Part shown: positions 36,223 through 44,803 of the stretch, in pieces | Position numbering within the stretch: position 1 is the stretch's first letter | How the letters are laid out: every line of letters begins with the position of its first letter | Assembly (NCBI GenBank): GCA_016716705.1 | Contig: JADJVF010000015.1 | Location: 62,001-126,000 of the forward strand | DNA from: Holophagales bacterium | GTDB lineage: Bacteria > Acidobacteriota > Thermoanaerobaculia > UBA5066 | Reading direction: 5' to 3' | Length of the DNA stretch: 64,000 nucleotides | Made by a program: the position numbers and the translations under genes | The notes under the pieces: generated by a model | Told to the model about the DNA's origin: nothing | Databases searched by the model: none | The model's input: the letters and a program-made list of their open reading frames with translations, nothing else

Positions 36223-36579
36223 ATGCCCAAGACCGAAACGAAGAGCTTCGATTCCCCGGACGAAACGAGAACCTTCCCGCACGGCAAGGTCGACCTGCTG
36301 AACGTCGGGGGCGGCACGGTCGGGCGGATCACCGTCGAGCCGGGCTGGCGCTGGTCGGCGGACGTCAAGCCGATTGCGGGGACGGCGTGGTGCGAGGCAC
36401 CTCACTTCCAGTACGTCCTCGCCGGGACGATCCGCGTAAAGATGAGTGACGGCACCGAGTTCGACGTTCGCGCGGGCGACGTCTCCGTCCTCGGAGCGGG
36501 GCACGACGCCTGGGTCGTCGGCGACGAGGTCGCCGTCGCCGTCGACTGGTTCGGCGCAACGAACTACGCAAAGGGCTGA
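36223..36579 (+). CDS. Cupin-domain protein
   Basis: A 118-residue single-domain cupin. Start ATG 36223 is preceded by GGTGGAGCT; ATG 36211 lies too near to any binding site. Cupin features are GGGTVGRITVEPGWRWS, APHFQYVLAGTIRV and DVRAGDVSVLGAGHDAWVVG. His residues in HFQY and GHDAW may hold a metal. Small cupins of this type bind small ligands or act as isomerases or stress proteins; nothing visible decides. It stands 77 bp before the DoxX gene on the same strand and 93 bp after the multiheme gene. Confidence 0.78.
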   Translation: MPKTETKSFDSPDETRTFPHGKVDLLNVGGGTVGRITVEPGWRWSADVKPIAGTAWCEAPHFQYVLAGTIRVKMSDGTEFDVRAGDVSVLGAGHDAWVVGDEVAVAVDWFGATNYAKG

Positions 36580-36655
36580 AGAGAGGAGAGCCGGGCCCCT
36601 CGAAGTACGAAACCGCCCGCCGCCTGCCGGCATCTGATCGCTCGAGGAGACGTCG

Positions 36656-37147
36656 ATGATCGGCAGGCTGCTTTCCCTTCGGACCTTCGTTCTCAGGACC
36701 GCGAGCGCCCTCTCGTGGGTGCCGCAGACTGCGGCTCGGATCGCCCTCGGCTGGGTATTCGTACAGTCCGGCTGGGGCAAGCTCCACGACCTTCCGCGGG
36801 TCGTCGAGTATTTCGGCAGCCTCGGAATCCCCGCGCCGCACATCCAGGCTCCGTTCGTCGCGGGCGTCGAGCTCGTGGGTGGGTTGTTTCTCCTCCTCGG
36901 GCTCTTCACGAGGATCGTCTCGGTCCCGCTGGCGATGACGATGGTCGTCGCGCTCCTGACGGCCAAGCGCGCGGACATCGCGAGCGCCGCCGACCTCTAC
37001 GGAACGGTCGAGTTCCTCTATCTGATCGGGTTCGGCTTCCTCGCCGCGTTCGGTGCGGGGCTCCTCTCCCTCGACGAGATCCTGGTCCGCAGGTTTGCTC
37101 CGGCCGCTGGCGCTGCGCAGGCGACGGTCGGCCAGACCGTGGCTTAG
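36656..37147 (+). CDS. DoxX-family membrane protein
   Basis: A 163-residue protein with four helices. The DoxX motif is RIALGWVFVQSGWGKLHDL followed by FGSLGIPAPHIQAPFVAG and LVGGLFLLLGLFTR. GAGGAGACG precedes ATG 36656. DoxX proteins (HvfD/BufD in related loci) often accompany bufferin-type clusters. Here the gene is convergent with bufC: its TAG (37145-37147) overlaps the TAA of bufC (37144-37146 on the other strand). A role in envelope redox or copper stress beside the bufferin genes is inferred from context. Confidence 0.85.
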   Translation: MIGRLLSLRTFVLRTASALSWVPQTAARIALGWVFVQSGWGKLHDLPRVVEYFGSLGIPAPHIQAPFVAGVELVGGLFLLLGLFTRIVSVPLAMTMVVALLTAKRADIASAADLYGTVEFLYLIGFGFLAAFGAGLLSLDEILVRRFAPAAGAAQATVGQTVA

Positions 37148-37992
37148 CGCGGCCGTTCGATGCCCGAGAAGAACCCGAGGCGGGTCCACTCCGCGAACCA
37201 GCCGGAGAGGATCCCGCCGGAGGGAAAGCCCCCGGGGAAGCTCCTCGCCGCGCGCTCCAGCGCCGACCCGACGGTCTCGCCTGCTGCGAGCGCAGCGAGG
37301 AGATTCCCGTCGAACGGGCCCATCGTCCGGCGAAGGACGACGAAGTCCTTCCGGTAGTAGGCCACCTCGACGCGGCCGCGGCCGGCCCTCTGAGGAACCG
37401 GATTCCCCTCGAGGACGGCGTCGAGGATGGCGACCGCGCCGGGACGAACCTGGACGTGGCGGAACGCCGCCGCCGGACGAAGCCTGACGTTCGGCCAGTC
37501 CGCGGCAGGAACGGACTGAAGGGCGAAGGGTCGATCGGCGCCGATTCCTCGGCGTCGAAGACCTGCGCCCCCGGCTCGCTCCAGGCGGGCGACGTCGGTG
37601 AGAAGGCCCCGGCGGCGAGGGCTGCCCCAGCCCGTCAGGAACTCCGGGAGGTGGTCGCCGAGGCGCGCGAGCGTGAAGCTGCGCGAAGGGTGGGCCGCGA
37701 CGTAGTCGGCCACGAGCTTCCCGAAGCCCCGCTCGCCGAGGAGCTCGGCCAGGGCCGGGTAGTCGGAGCGGAGGGCGTCGCGCATCCGGAGCGGGTACAT
37801 CCCCGCGTAGATCTGGAGCCGCTCCGCTGCCTGGAGGCCGCCGCGCTCGCGGACGACACCCGAGACGTCCTCCGGGGCGACGATCCGTCGTGCCTCCGGC
37901 GCCCGAAGGCCGACCCGGGCGCCGTCCGGGTGGACGAGGACCGCCTGCATCCACGACTGGAACTCGGCGAGAGGAAGCGGGAGCGCGCTCAC
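37144..37992 (-). CDS. bufC: BufC/HvfC-like MNIO partner protein (DUF2063)
   Basis: A 282-residue protein in which the N-terminal half is the DUF2063 domain (LPLAEFQSWMQAVLVHPDG, AERLQIYAGMYPLRMRDALR, FPALAELL-like YPALAELLGERGF, LPEFL). It starts with GTG 37992 overlapping the bufB stop (GTGA). In bufferin and methanobactin-like systems this partner presents the precursor peptide to the MNIO enzyme. The C-terminal half (VPAADWPNVRLRPAAAFRHV) is a more variable domain seen in HvfC/BufC proteins. It is the last gene of the bufferin operon. Confidence 0.85.
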   Translation of the reverse strand: MSALPLPLAEFQSWMQAVLVHPDGARVGLRAPEARRIVAPEDVSGVVRERGGLQAAERLQIYAGMYPLRMRDALRSDYPALAELLGERGFGKLVADYVAAHPSRSFTLARLGDHLPEFLTGWGSPRRRGLLTDVARLERAGGAGLRRRGIGADRPFALQSVPAADWPNVRLRPAAAFRHVQVRPGAVAILDAVLEGNPVPQRAGRGRVEVAYYRKDFVVLRRTMGPFDGNLLAALAAGETVGSALERAARSFPGGFPSGGILSGWFAEWTRLGFFSGIERPR

Positions 37993-38879
37993 GCGGCCAC
38001 CGCCTCTCTCGAAGCGGTCGTCTCGTCTGTCGCAAAGGCCGCGGCTGGCCGAAGCGCCCTCGAGGCCGCGTCTCTCGCCATCAGCGCCTCGGCGTGGACG
38101 ACGTCGAGCGCCGGGATGTCCTCGTCCCACTCGACGAGCGTCGTGACGGGACCGGTCCGCCTCACGAGCCTCTCGTAGAGATTCCACACCTCGTCGCGGA
38201 CGTGGTCGGAGTGGGTGTCGAGGAGGTGGGTCCCCTTGTCCGTGTGGCCGGCGAGGTGGACCTGAACGACCCGGTCCGCGGGGATCGCGTCGATGTACGC
38301 GTCGGCGTCCCAGCCGTGGTTGAACGACGAGACGAAGACGTTGTTCACGTCGAGCAGGAGGCCGCAGCCGGCCCTCTCCGTCAGGCGCGCGAGGAACTCG
38401 GCCTCGCCCATCGTCGATGCCGAGAGCTCGAGGTAGGTCGAGGGGTTCTCGAGGTGGAGCGGCCGCTCGAGGAAGTCCTGGACCGTCCGGACCCGCGCGG
38501 CCACGTGCTCGAGGCTCTCCTCGTTCAGCGGCAGCGGAAGGAGATCGTGGGTGTTCCTCCCCGCGACGCCGGTCCAGCAGAGGTGGTCCGTCACCCACGG
38601 GGCATTCACGCGCCGGGCCAGCTCCTTCACCTTGCCGAGGTAGGCGAAGTCGAGCGGGGAGGTGCTCCCGATGTTCAGCGAGACGCCGTGGAGGACGACC
38701 GGCGTCCGCCCGGCCACCCGGTCGAGGACGTGGAGCGGCCTCCCTCCCGTGTCGAGGAAGTTCTCCGTGATCGCCTCGTAGAAGTCGACCGCGGGGCGGC
38801 GGTCGAGGATCTCGGCGAAGTGGACCGTCCGAAGGCCGATGCCGTAGCCGAGAACGGGCAGGTTCCAGCGATTGGCCAA
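37989..38879 (-). CDS. bufB: BufB-type MNIO (DUF692) RiPP maturase
   Basis: A 296-residue TIM-barrel iron enzyme of the multinuclear non-heme iron oxidase family, which modifies cysteines of a precursor peptide. Start TTG 38879 is preceded by GGAGGACACCC. Conserved motifs: GYGIGLRTVHFAEIL, LHGVSLNIGS, DHLCWTG, LENPSTYLEL, LLLDVNNVFVSSFNHGWD, VQVHLAGHTD and TLVEWDEDIP; several of these His, Asp, Asn and Glu residues bind the iron cluster in characterised members. It is separated from bufA by a 74-bp gap holding a strong hairpin, and overlaps bufC by four bases. Confidence 0.93.
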   Translation of the reverse strand: MANRWNLPVLGYGIGLRTVHFAEILDRRPAVDFYEAITENFLDTGGRPLHVLDRVAGRTPVVLHGVSLNIGSTSPLDFAYLGKVKELARRVNAPWVTDHLCWTGVAGRNTHDLLPLPLNEESLEHVAARVRTVQDFLERPLHLENPSTYLELSASTMGEAEFLARLTERAGCGLLLDVNNVFVSSFNHGWDADAYIDAIPADRVVQVHLAGHTDKGTHLLDTHSDHVRDEVWNLYERLVRRTGPVTTLVEWDEDIPALDVVHAEALMARDAASRALRPAAAFATDETTASREAVAA

Positions 38880-38906
38880 GGGTGTCCTCCTCCTCGTGCT
38901 TCCGGG

Positions 38907-38941
38907 GGGCGGTCCCGGCCGTCGTCCGGCCGGGACCGCCC
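38907..38941 (-). terminator. Perfect 14-bp hairpin between bufA and bufB (attenuator candidate)
   Basis: GGCGGTCCCGGCC (38908-38920) and GGCCGGGACCGCC (38928-38940) are exact complements around a 7-base loop, and 38907/38941 add a G-C pair. It occupies nearly half of the 74-bp gap between precursor and maturase genes. There is no T-run in the direction of transcription, so partial termination or mRNA stabilisation of the bufA part is more likely than a full stop. Confidence 0.7.
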
Positions 38942-38953
38942 GCCCCCGAATCG

Positions 38954-39322
38954 TCAGGCAGGCTTCTGCGTCGGCATGGTGTGGGCCTTGCCGTCGGTGG
39001 CGCAGCCGCCCATGCCCTTGCAGTCGTTGTGTCCCTTGCAGGCGTTCTTCTCGGTCTTGCAGCCGCCCTTGCCCTTGCAGGCGTTCTGCCCCTTGCAGGC
39101 GTGCTTGTCGGTGGCCTCGGGACCGGCCTTCTTGTCACCGGTCCTCTTGCTTCCGCAGCCGTTGGGTCCGCTACAGGCGTTCTTGTCCTTCTGGGAGGCG
39201 GCGGGAGTGTTCGACGGGGCGGCCTTGTCCTGGGCCAGTGCGTTGCCGGCGAAGGTCGAGCCAGCGATGAGGCCGGCGACGACGGCGGACAGATAGGCGG
39301 CGGACGGGCGGTTCCTTTTCAT
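38954..39322 (-). CDS. bufA: BufA-type bufferin precursor peptide (Cys-rich, secreted)
   Basis: A 122-residue precursor. Start ATG 39322 follows AAGGAGACACC. A signal peptide ends near ALA-Q at residues 30/31, and the mature part has eight cysteines. Two near-identical repeats, ACKGQNACKGKGGC and ACKGHNDCKGMGGC, are preceded by a shorter ACSGPNGC unit; Lys/Gly/Asn are enriched and His residues lie near both ends. This is the pattern of MNIO-modified bufferins, which bind copper after some cysteines are converted to thio-oxazole groups. It is followed by bufB and bufC. Length is somewhat larger than many BufA proteins (about 90-110). Confidence 0.88.
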   Translation of the reverse strand: MKRNRPSAAYLSAVVAGLIAGSTFAGNALAQDKAAPSNTPAASQKDKNACSGPNGCGSKRTGDKKAGPEATDKHACKGQNACKGKGGCKTEKNACKGHNDCKGMGGCATDGKAHTMPTQKPA

Positions 39323-39338
39323 GGTGTCTCCTTCTTCG

Positions 39339-39353
39339 ACAGGTCTCCCCTGT
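39339..39353 (-). promoter_or_regulatory. Small hairpin in the bufA leader
   Basis: ACAGG-TCTCC-CCTGT is an exact 5-bp inverted repeat 16 bp ahead of the bufA ATG. In the transcript it would lie just upstream of the ribosome-binding site. It may affect translation or be incidental. The promoter itself, expected further upstream to about 39480, was not identified. Confidence 0.3.
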
Positions 39354-39492
39354 CTGCTTCTCTTCGGCCGTTTCGGTCCCTGCCGGCTCCGGCCCGAACT
39401 TGTTGTCCCTCGTGAGATGCCGGACCTGAGAGAAGGTTTCAGCGGCGGGCGCGAGGGCGCCGAGGGACAGCGAACTCTGGCTCCCGGGCCGG

Positions 39493-39975
39493 TCAGCTCT
39501 TCCGGAGATACTCCTCGAGGTTCGGCAACGCCTTCTCGAAGAGCGGCCGGAACTTCCACAGCAGGATCCCCTTCAGCGGCCGGATCCAGCCGGGGAGGTC
39601 GAATCCCACCGCGTAGTCCACCCGCGTGCCGCCCTCGACCGGTGCGACCCGCCAGTCCTCGACCATTGCCGACAGGATCGGCAGGTTCGACTCGAGCATC
39701 GTGAAGGAGAAGCGCCGCCCACTCTCCCACGCGATGAAACGCTCGTCGAGGACCATCGGACCGACCCAGACGCGGCGCGTCGTACCAACGCCCTCCCGCA
39801 CTGCGCCCGTCACCAACGCCTTCTTGAAGTCGACGAACCAGCGCGTCCACCCTTCGTGGTCGGCGAGGACGTCGAAGACCCGCTCGGGCGGCGCCGGCAC
39901 GACTCGAGAGAAGGCGAGACGCACCAGGGCCCGGTCGGGGAACGACAGATCCTCGGGACGCAGGGCGAACGGCAT
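39493..39975 (-). CDS. SRPBCC-family (polyketide cyclase/START-like) protein
   Basis: A 160-residue lipid-binding-fold protein. Motifs: FSRVVPAPPERVFDVLADHEGWTRW (read in parts), VGTTRRVWVGPMVLDERFIAWES and GGTRVDYAVGFDLPGW. These are usual for small-molecule-binding SRPBCC proteins, with no catalytic signature. The start ATG 39975 gives the expected domain boundaries, but no good ribosome-binding site is visible and the frame stays open to 40143, so the start is uncertain. It is divergent from the ECF sigma factor gene. Confidence 0.75.
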   Translation of the reverse strand: MPFALRPEDLSFPDRALVRLAFSRVVPAPPERVFDVLADHEGWTRWFVDFKKALVTGAVREGVGTTRRVWVGPMVLDERFIAWESGRRFSFTMLESNLPILSAMVEDWRVAPVEGGTRVDYAVGFDLPGWIRPLKGILLWKFRPLFEKALPNLEEYLRKS

Positions 39976-40148
39976 GAGCTGATCGTACCGTCCGACGCCC
40001 CGCAGATGCTCTGCGAAACCGCTGCCCGGTCTCGAGCATAGAAAGTCCATGGAGCGTCCGGAACGGCTACCATCCCGCCGTGCCTCGCACGCGAAAGGAC
40101 GAACGAAGGACCGGGCGGCAGTTTCCGTTCGGGCTGAGGGCATAGCGG

Positions 40149-40715
40149 ATGGACGGGTCCAGTCGCGAAGACCCCGCGCAAGCCCTCGCGGCGCTGATGG
40201 CGGCCTACCAGGGCGGCGATGAGATGGCGTTCGAGCGTCTCTACGGGGAGCTGTCGGGCCCGGTGAGGGCCTTCCTGTGCTCGCTCACACGGAACGTGAC
40301 CCGAGCCGACGACCTCCTGCAGGAGACGTTCTTCCACGTCCACCGCGCGCGTCAGACGTACGACCCCGCCCGTTCCGCCCGGGCGTGGGTCTACGCGATC
40401 GCGCACAACGTCTTTCTCATGTCGTGCCGTTCCGAGAAGCGGCGCGGCCGCCACGAGGAGCTCGCCCAGGACGAGCTGCCCGACGTCCCGGTCCCGGCGG
40501 AAGCCGAGTCGTTCGCCACGAAGGACGCCGTGAGGAAGGCGCTCGGCCGGCTCTCCGTCGACAGGAGGGAGGCGGTGATCCTCCACCACGTCCAGGGACT
40601 CTCCTTCCAGGAGGTCGGCACCGTCCTCGGCATCACCACGATGGCCGCCAAGCTCCGGTCGCACCGGGCCATGGGAGAGCTGCGAGAGATCCTGAAGGAA
40701 GGAGCGACGCCGTGA
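40149..40715 (+). CDS. ECF-type sigma factor, SigF-like
   Basis: A 188-residue sigma factor with region 2 (FERLYGELSGPVRAFL, ADDLLQETFFHVHRARQTYD, RAWVYAIAHNVFL) and region 4 (ALGRLSVDRREAVILHHVQG, SFQEVGTVLGITTMAAKLR). Its stop overlaps the next gene, an NrsF-type anti-sigma factor (GTGA). In Caulobacter-type systems a SigF/NrsF pair senses copper or oxidant and drives bufferin operons, and here the bufferin genes lie 0.8 kb away on the other strand. No shared -35/-10 motif could be fixed by eye. Confidence 0.9.
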   Translation: MDGSSREDPAQALAALMAAYQGGDEMAFERLYGELSGPVRAFLCSLTRNVTRADDLLQETFFHVHRARQTYDPARSARAWVYAIAHNVFLMSCRSEKRRGRHEELAQDELPDVPVPAEAESFATKDAVRKALGRLSVDRREAVILHHVQGLSFQEVGTVLGITTMAAKLRSHRAMGELREILKEGATP

Positions 40716-41502
40716 ACGGAGCGAACCCGCTTCCGCCGGAGCTGCACCGGCTCGTCCGGGACGACCTCCGCCCCGTTCGGCCGCTGGCCTCGCCGGCCCG
40801 GCGTGCGCTCATCTTACTCGTCTGGGCTCCGGTCGCCGTCGCGCTCGTCCTCGCGATCGCCCGGCCCCGGCCCGACGCCGCGGACCTCGGATGGCTCTTC
40901 AGCTGGGGTGTCGTCCTCGCGGAGCTCATCGCGGGGGCCGGGCTCGTGACGCTCGCCCTCGGAGAGGCCGTCCCCGGCCGCAGCGCGGGCCGCCAGGCGT
41001 GCCTGCTCGCCCTCGCCGCCGCAGTTACGCTCTTCGTCCTCCTGGCGGTCCTCGCGCGCGGCGCGAGCGCGGGCGTCCCGGTCCCGGACCCGCGGGTGAG
41101 CCACGGTCCGGCCTGCCTCGCCATGACAGGGCTCATCGGCCTGACGGCCCTCGCCGTCGTCGCGGTACTGATCCTGAGATCCACCCCTCTGCGCGCCGCG
41201 TTCGCGGGACTCCTCGCGGGAGCGGGGACGGGGCTGATGGCCGAAGGCGTCCACCACCTCGACTGTCCGGTCACCCACCTCGCGCACGTCCTCGTCTGGC
41301 ACGGGGCGGCATCGTCGTGCTGGCGATTCTCGGAGCCGGCCTCGGGCTCGCACTGGAGTCTCGAACGGCGCAGGATGGTGGCGAGGGTCGCGGCGCGCCG
41401 CGTCTGACGCGCGAGACGGCGGGAAAAGAAGAAGCCCGCCGGACGACCCCGGGCCCATGCCCGGGAGACGCCGCGGCGGGCGAAAGAGCCGCCGGGAGAT
41501 GA
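40712..41502 (+). pseudogene. nrsF: NrsF-type (DUF1109) anti-sigma factor, with an apparent one-base frameshift
   Basis: A multi-helix membrane anti-sigma factor of about 230-260 residues starting at GTG 40712. The N-terminal part LHRLVRDDLRPVRPLASPARR fits the sigma-binding end, followed by five helices and the conserved DCPVTHLAHVLVWHG, whose Cys and His could bind metal. As written, the frame then turns into non-hydrophobic sequence and stops at 41407. In the -1 frame the missing sixth helix appears (GGIVVLAILGAGLGLALE) and runs to 41502. A missing G in the GGGG run at 41303-41306 accounts for it. The end at 41502 crosses two hairpins, so the true stop is less sure. Confidence 0.78.
41417..41465. 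terminator. Two hairpins between nrsF and mdh
   Basis: CGGCGGG (41417-41423) pairs with CCCGCCG (41435-41441) over an A/G-rich 11-base loop, and CCCGGGC (41448-41454) pairs with GCCCGGG (41459-41465). They sit between convergent genes and probably serve as a two-way terminator. Neither is followed by a T-run on the plus strand. Confidence 0.6.
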
Positions 41503-41510
41503 ACCGCGGG

Positions 41511-42440
41511 CTAGAGCAGCCCCTTCCCCTCTTCGATCGACTCCGAGCAGAGCTTGATGGAGTTGGCGAGCATCACCTTCTCCTCGTCGGTCAGGTCGAC
41601 CTCGAGGATCTTCTCCACGCCGCCCGCCCCGAGCAGGACGGGGACGCCGAGGTAGATGTCGCTCGCGCCGTACTCGCCTTCGAGGTAGGCCGAGCACGGG
41701 ACGACCCGCTTCTCGTCCTTCAGGATCGCCTGGACCATCTCGACCGCGGCCGCCGCCGGCGAGAAGTAGGCCGAGAAGCCGAGGAGCTTGACGATCTCGC
41801 CGCCGGCCCCGCGGGTCCGCTTGACGATGGCGTCGATCTTCTCCTTCGACATCAGCTTCTCGATCGGGATGCCGCCCACGGAGGCGTACCTCACGCAGGG
41901 GACCATCTCGTCGCCGTGGCCGCCGAGGACGAACGCCTGGACGTCCTTGACCGAGACGCCGAGCTCCATCGCGATGAAGCAGCGCAGGCGCGCGGCGTCG
42001 AGGATCCCCGCCATGCCGACGACGCGGTTCTTCGGCCAGCCCGTCACCTTCTTGGCGACCCACGTCATCGTGTCGAGCGGGTTGGCGACGACCACGAGGA
42101 ATGCGTTCGGGGAGTACTTCATGACCTGCTCGGAGACGGGCTTGACGATGCCGATGTTCTTCCGGAGGAGGTCCTCGCGGCTCTCGCCCGGCTTGCGCGG
42201 CATTCCCGAGGTGACGACGACGACGTCCGAGCCGGCCGTCTCCTCGAAGCCGGACGTCCCCGTGATGGTGACGTCGGAGTCGTCGATCGGCCGCAGCTCC
42301 ATCAGGTCGAGCGCCTTGCCGGCGGCGAGGTTCGGGACGATGTCGACGAGGACGATGTCGCCGAGGGACTTCTTGGCGAGGATGTGGGCGGTCGTCTCGC
42401 CCACGCGGCCGGCGCCGACGACGGTGATCTTCTTGCGCAT
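41511..42440 (-). CDS. mdh: Malate dehydrogenase (LDH-like type)
   Basis: A 309-residue NAD-dependent enzyme oxidising malate to oxaloacetate. The nucleotide-binding motif is VGAGRVGETTA; the specificity loop SGMPRKPGESREDLL carries the Arg (MPRKPG) that selects dicarboxylic acids; the catalytic His is in GGHGDEMVP. Length matches the LDH-like MDH group. It lies 16 bp downstream of citrate synthase on the same strand, a logical TCA-cycle pair. Confidence 0.95.
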   Translation of the reverse strand: MRKKITVVGAGRVGETTAHILAKKSLGDIVLVDIVPNLAAGKALDLMELRPIDDSDVTITGTSGFEETAGSDVVVVTSGMPRKPGESREDLLRKNIGIVKPVSEQVMKYSPNAFLVVVANPLDTMTWVAKKVTGWPKNRVVGMAGILDAARLRCFIAMELGVSVKDVQAFVLGGHGDEMVPCVRYASVGGIPIEKLMSKEKIDAIVKRTRGAGGEIVKLLGFSAYFSPAAAAVEMVQAILKDEKRVVPCSAYLEGEYGASDIYLGVPVLLGAGGVEKILEVDLTDEEKVMLANSIKLCSESIEEGKGLL

Positions 42441-42456
42441 GACGTCTGTCTCCTTC

Positions 42457-43767
<1,311 letters not shown>

Positions 43768-43876
43768 TGACAGCTCCTCTCGTCGTCCAACGGTCTCTCG
43801 CAGGGGCGGATCGCCTCTGATTCCCTCTTATCCCTCGTTCCCTGGGCCATGTTCCATCGTATCGCGATTCTGCGAA

Positions 43877-43897
43877 GCGAAGGATCTCGTCCTTCGC
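43877..43897. promoter_or_regulatory. Perfect 8-bp inverted repeat in the gltA/phosphatase divergent gap
   Basis: GCGAAGGA (43877-43884) and TCCTTCGC (43890-43897) are exact complements around TCTCG. It lies about 110 bp before gltA and 136 bp before the phosphatase gene, so it could be an operator for one or both, or a leader hairpin. The rest of 43768-44032 shows no recognisable gene. Confidence 0.4.
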
Positions 43898-44032
43898 ATA
43901 AACGCGGAGGCCCTCGTCCGGGCCGGGCGCGGGGCCCCGCTTTTCGTCCTGCTCCTGGCCGCGCCCGCGACCTTCGACTTCGCGGCGATCGGCTTCATAC
44001 TCGGACTGGAGCTCCAGCTCGATTCTGACGCC

Positions 44033-44803
44033 ATGCGACTCGCCGCCGTTCTCACCGACCTCGACGGAACCCTCCTCGATCACGGGGGCCTCCTGGGGCC
44101 GGAGGCGCGCGGGGCGATCGAAGAGCTGAGGCGGCGCGGGATTCCAGTGGTCCCTCTCACGAGCAAGACCGAGGTCGAGCTTCGAGACCTCCTCGCCGAG
44201 CTCGACCTCGGGATGATCGGGGGGTTCGAGAACGGGGCCGGCATCGTCGGGCCGGCGGGCGTCGTCGTATCGGACAGGGTCCTGGACATCGAGACGCTCC
44301 ATGCGCACCTCGAAGAGCTGTCGGTCCTCACGGGGCTGCCCCTGAGGCCAGTCTCTGCGCTTTCGCCAACCGAGCTCCGGCGAATCACGGGTCTCCCCCG
44401 GACCGGAATAGCGGCCATGCTCGCTCGCCGCTTCGGTATTCCGTTCCTCGCGCCGGGGGGCACCGGCAACGAGCTCGTCCTCGCGGTCGCCCGTCTTCCA
44501 GGCGTGCGGCTGACTCGTGGCGGCCTCTTCTGGCACCTGTCAGGGGACCACGGCAAAGAGGACGCGCTCGGACTCCTCCTCCGGACGGGTCTCGTGGAAC
44601 GCCCCCTCGCAGGCCTCGGCGACGCGCCCAACGACGCCGGATTCCTCGCGGAGTGCGACGTGGCGGTCCTCCTCCCTGGCCCGTCGGGGACCGTCGATCC
44701 CGCTCTCGCCGCGGCCGTCCCGGCAGGACGTTCCGCTCCCTTCCCGGCCGGCCGCGGCTGGGCCGCCGCCGTGAGCGCCCTGCTTCGGGAGGAATCCCGG
44801 TGA
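44033..44803 (+). CDS. HAD-IIB phosphatase, mannosyl/glucosyl-3-phosphoglycerate phosphatase type
   Basis: A 256-residue phosphatase. HAD motif I is LTDLDGTLLD, motif II VPLTSKTEVELRDLL, motif III has Lys in GDHGKEDALGLLL, and motif IV is GLGDAPNDAGFL. The SKTxxE and GGFENGAGIV pieces match the MpgP/YedP subgroup that removes phosphate from glycosyl-3-phosphoglycerate. Start ATG 44033 places motif I at the usual position. The stop overlaps the glycosyltransferase gene (GTGA), a typical two-step osmolyte pathway arrangement. Confidence 0.82.
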   Translation: MRLAAVLTDLDGTLLDHGGLLGPEARGAIEELRRRGIPVVPLTSKTEVELRDLLAELDLGMIGGFENGAGIVGPAGVVVSDRVLDIETLHAHLEELSVLTGLPLRPVSALSPTELRRITGLPRTGIAAMLARRFGIPFLAPGGTGNELVLAVARLPGVRLTRGGLFWHLSGDHGKEDALGLLLRTGLVERPLAGLGDAPNDAGFLAECDVAVLLPGPSGTVDPALAAAVPAGRSAPFPAGRGWAAAVSALLREESR

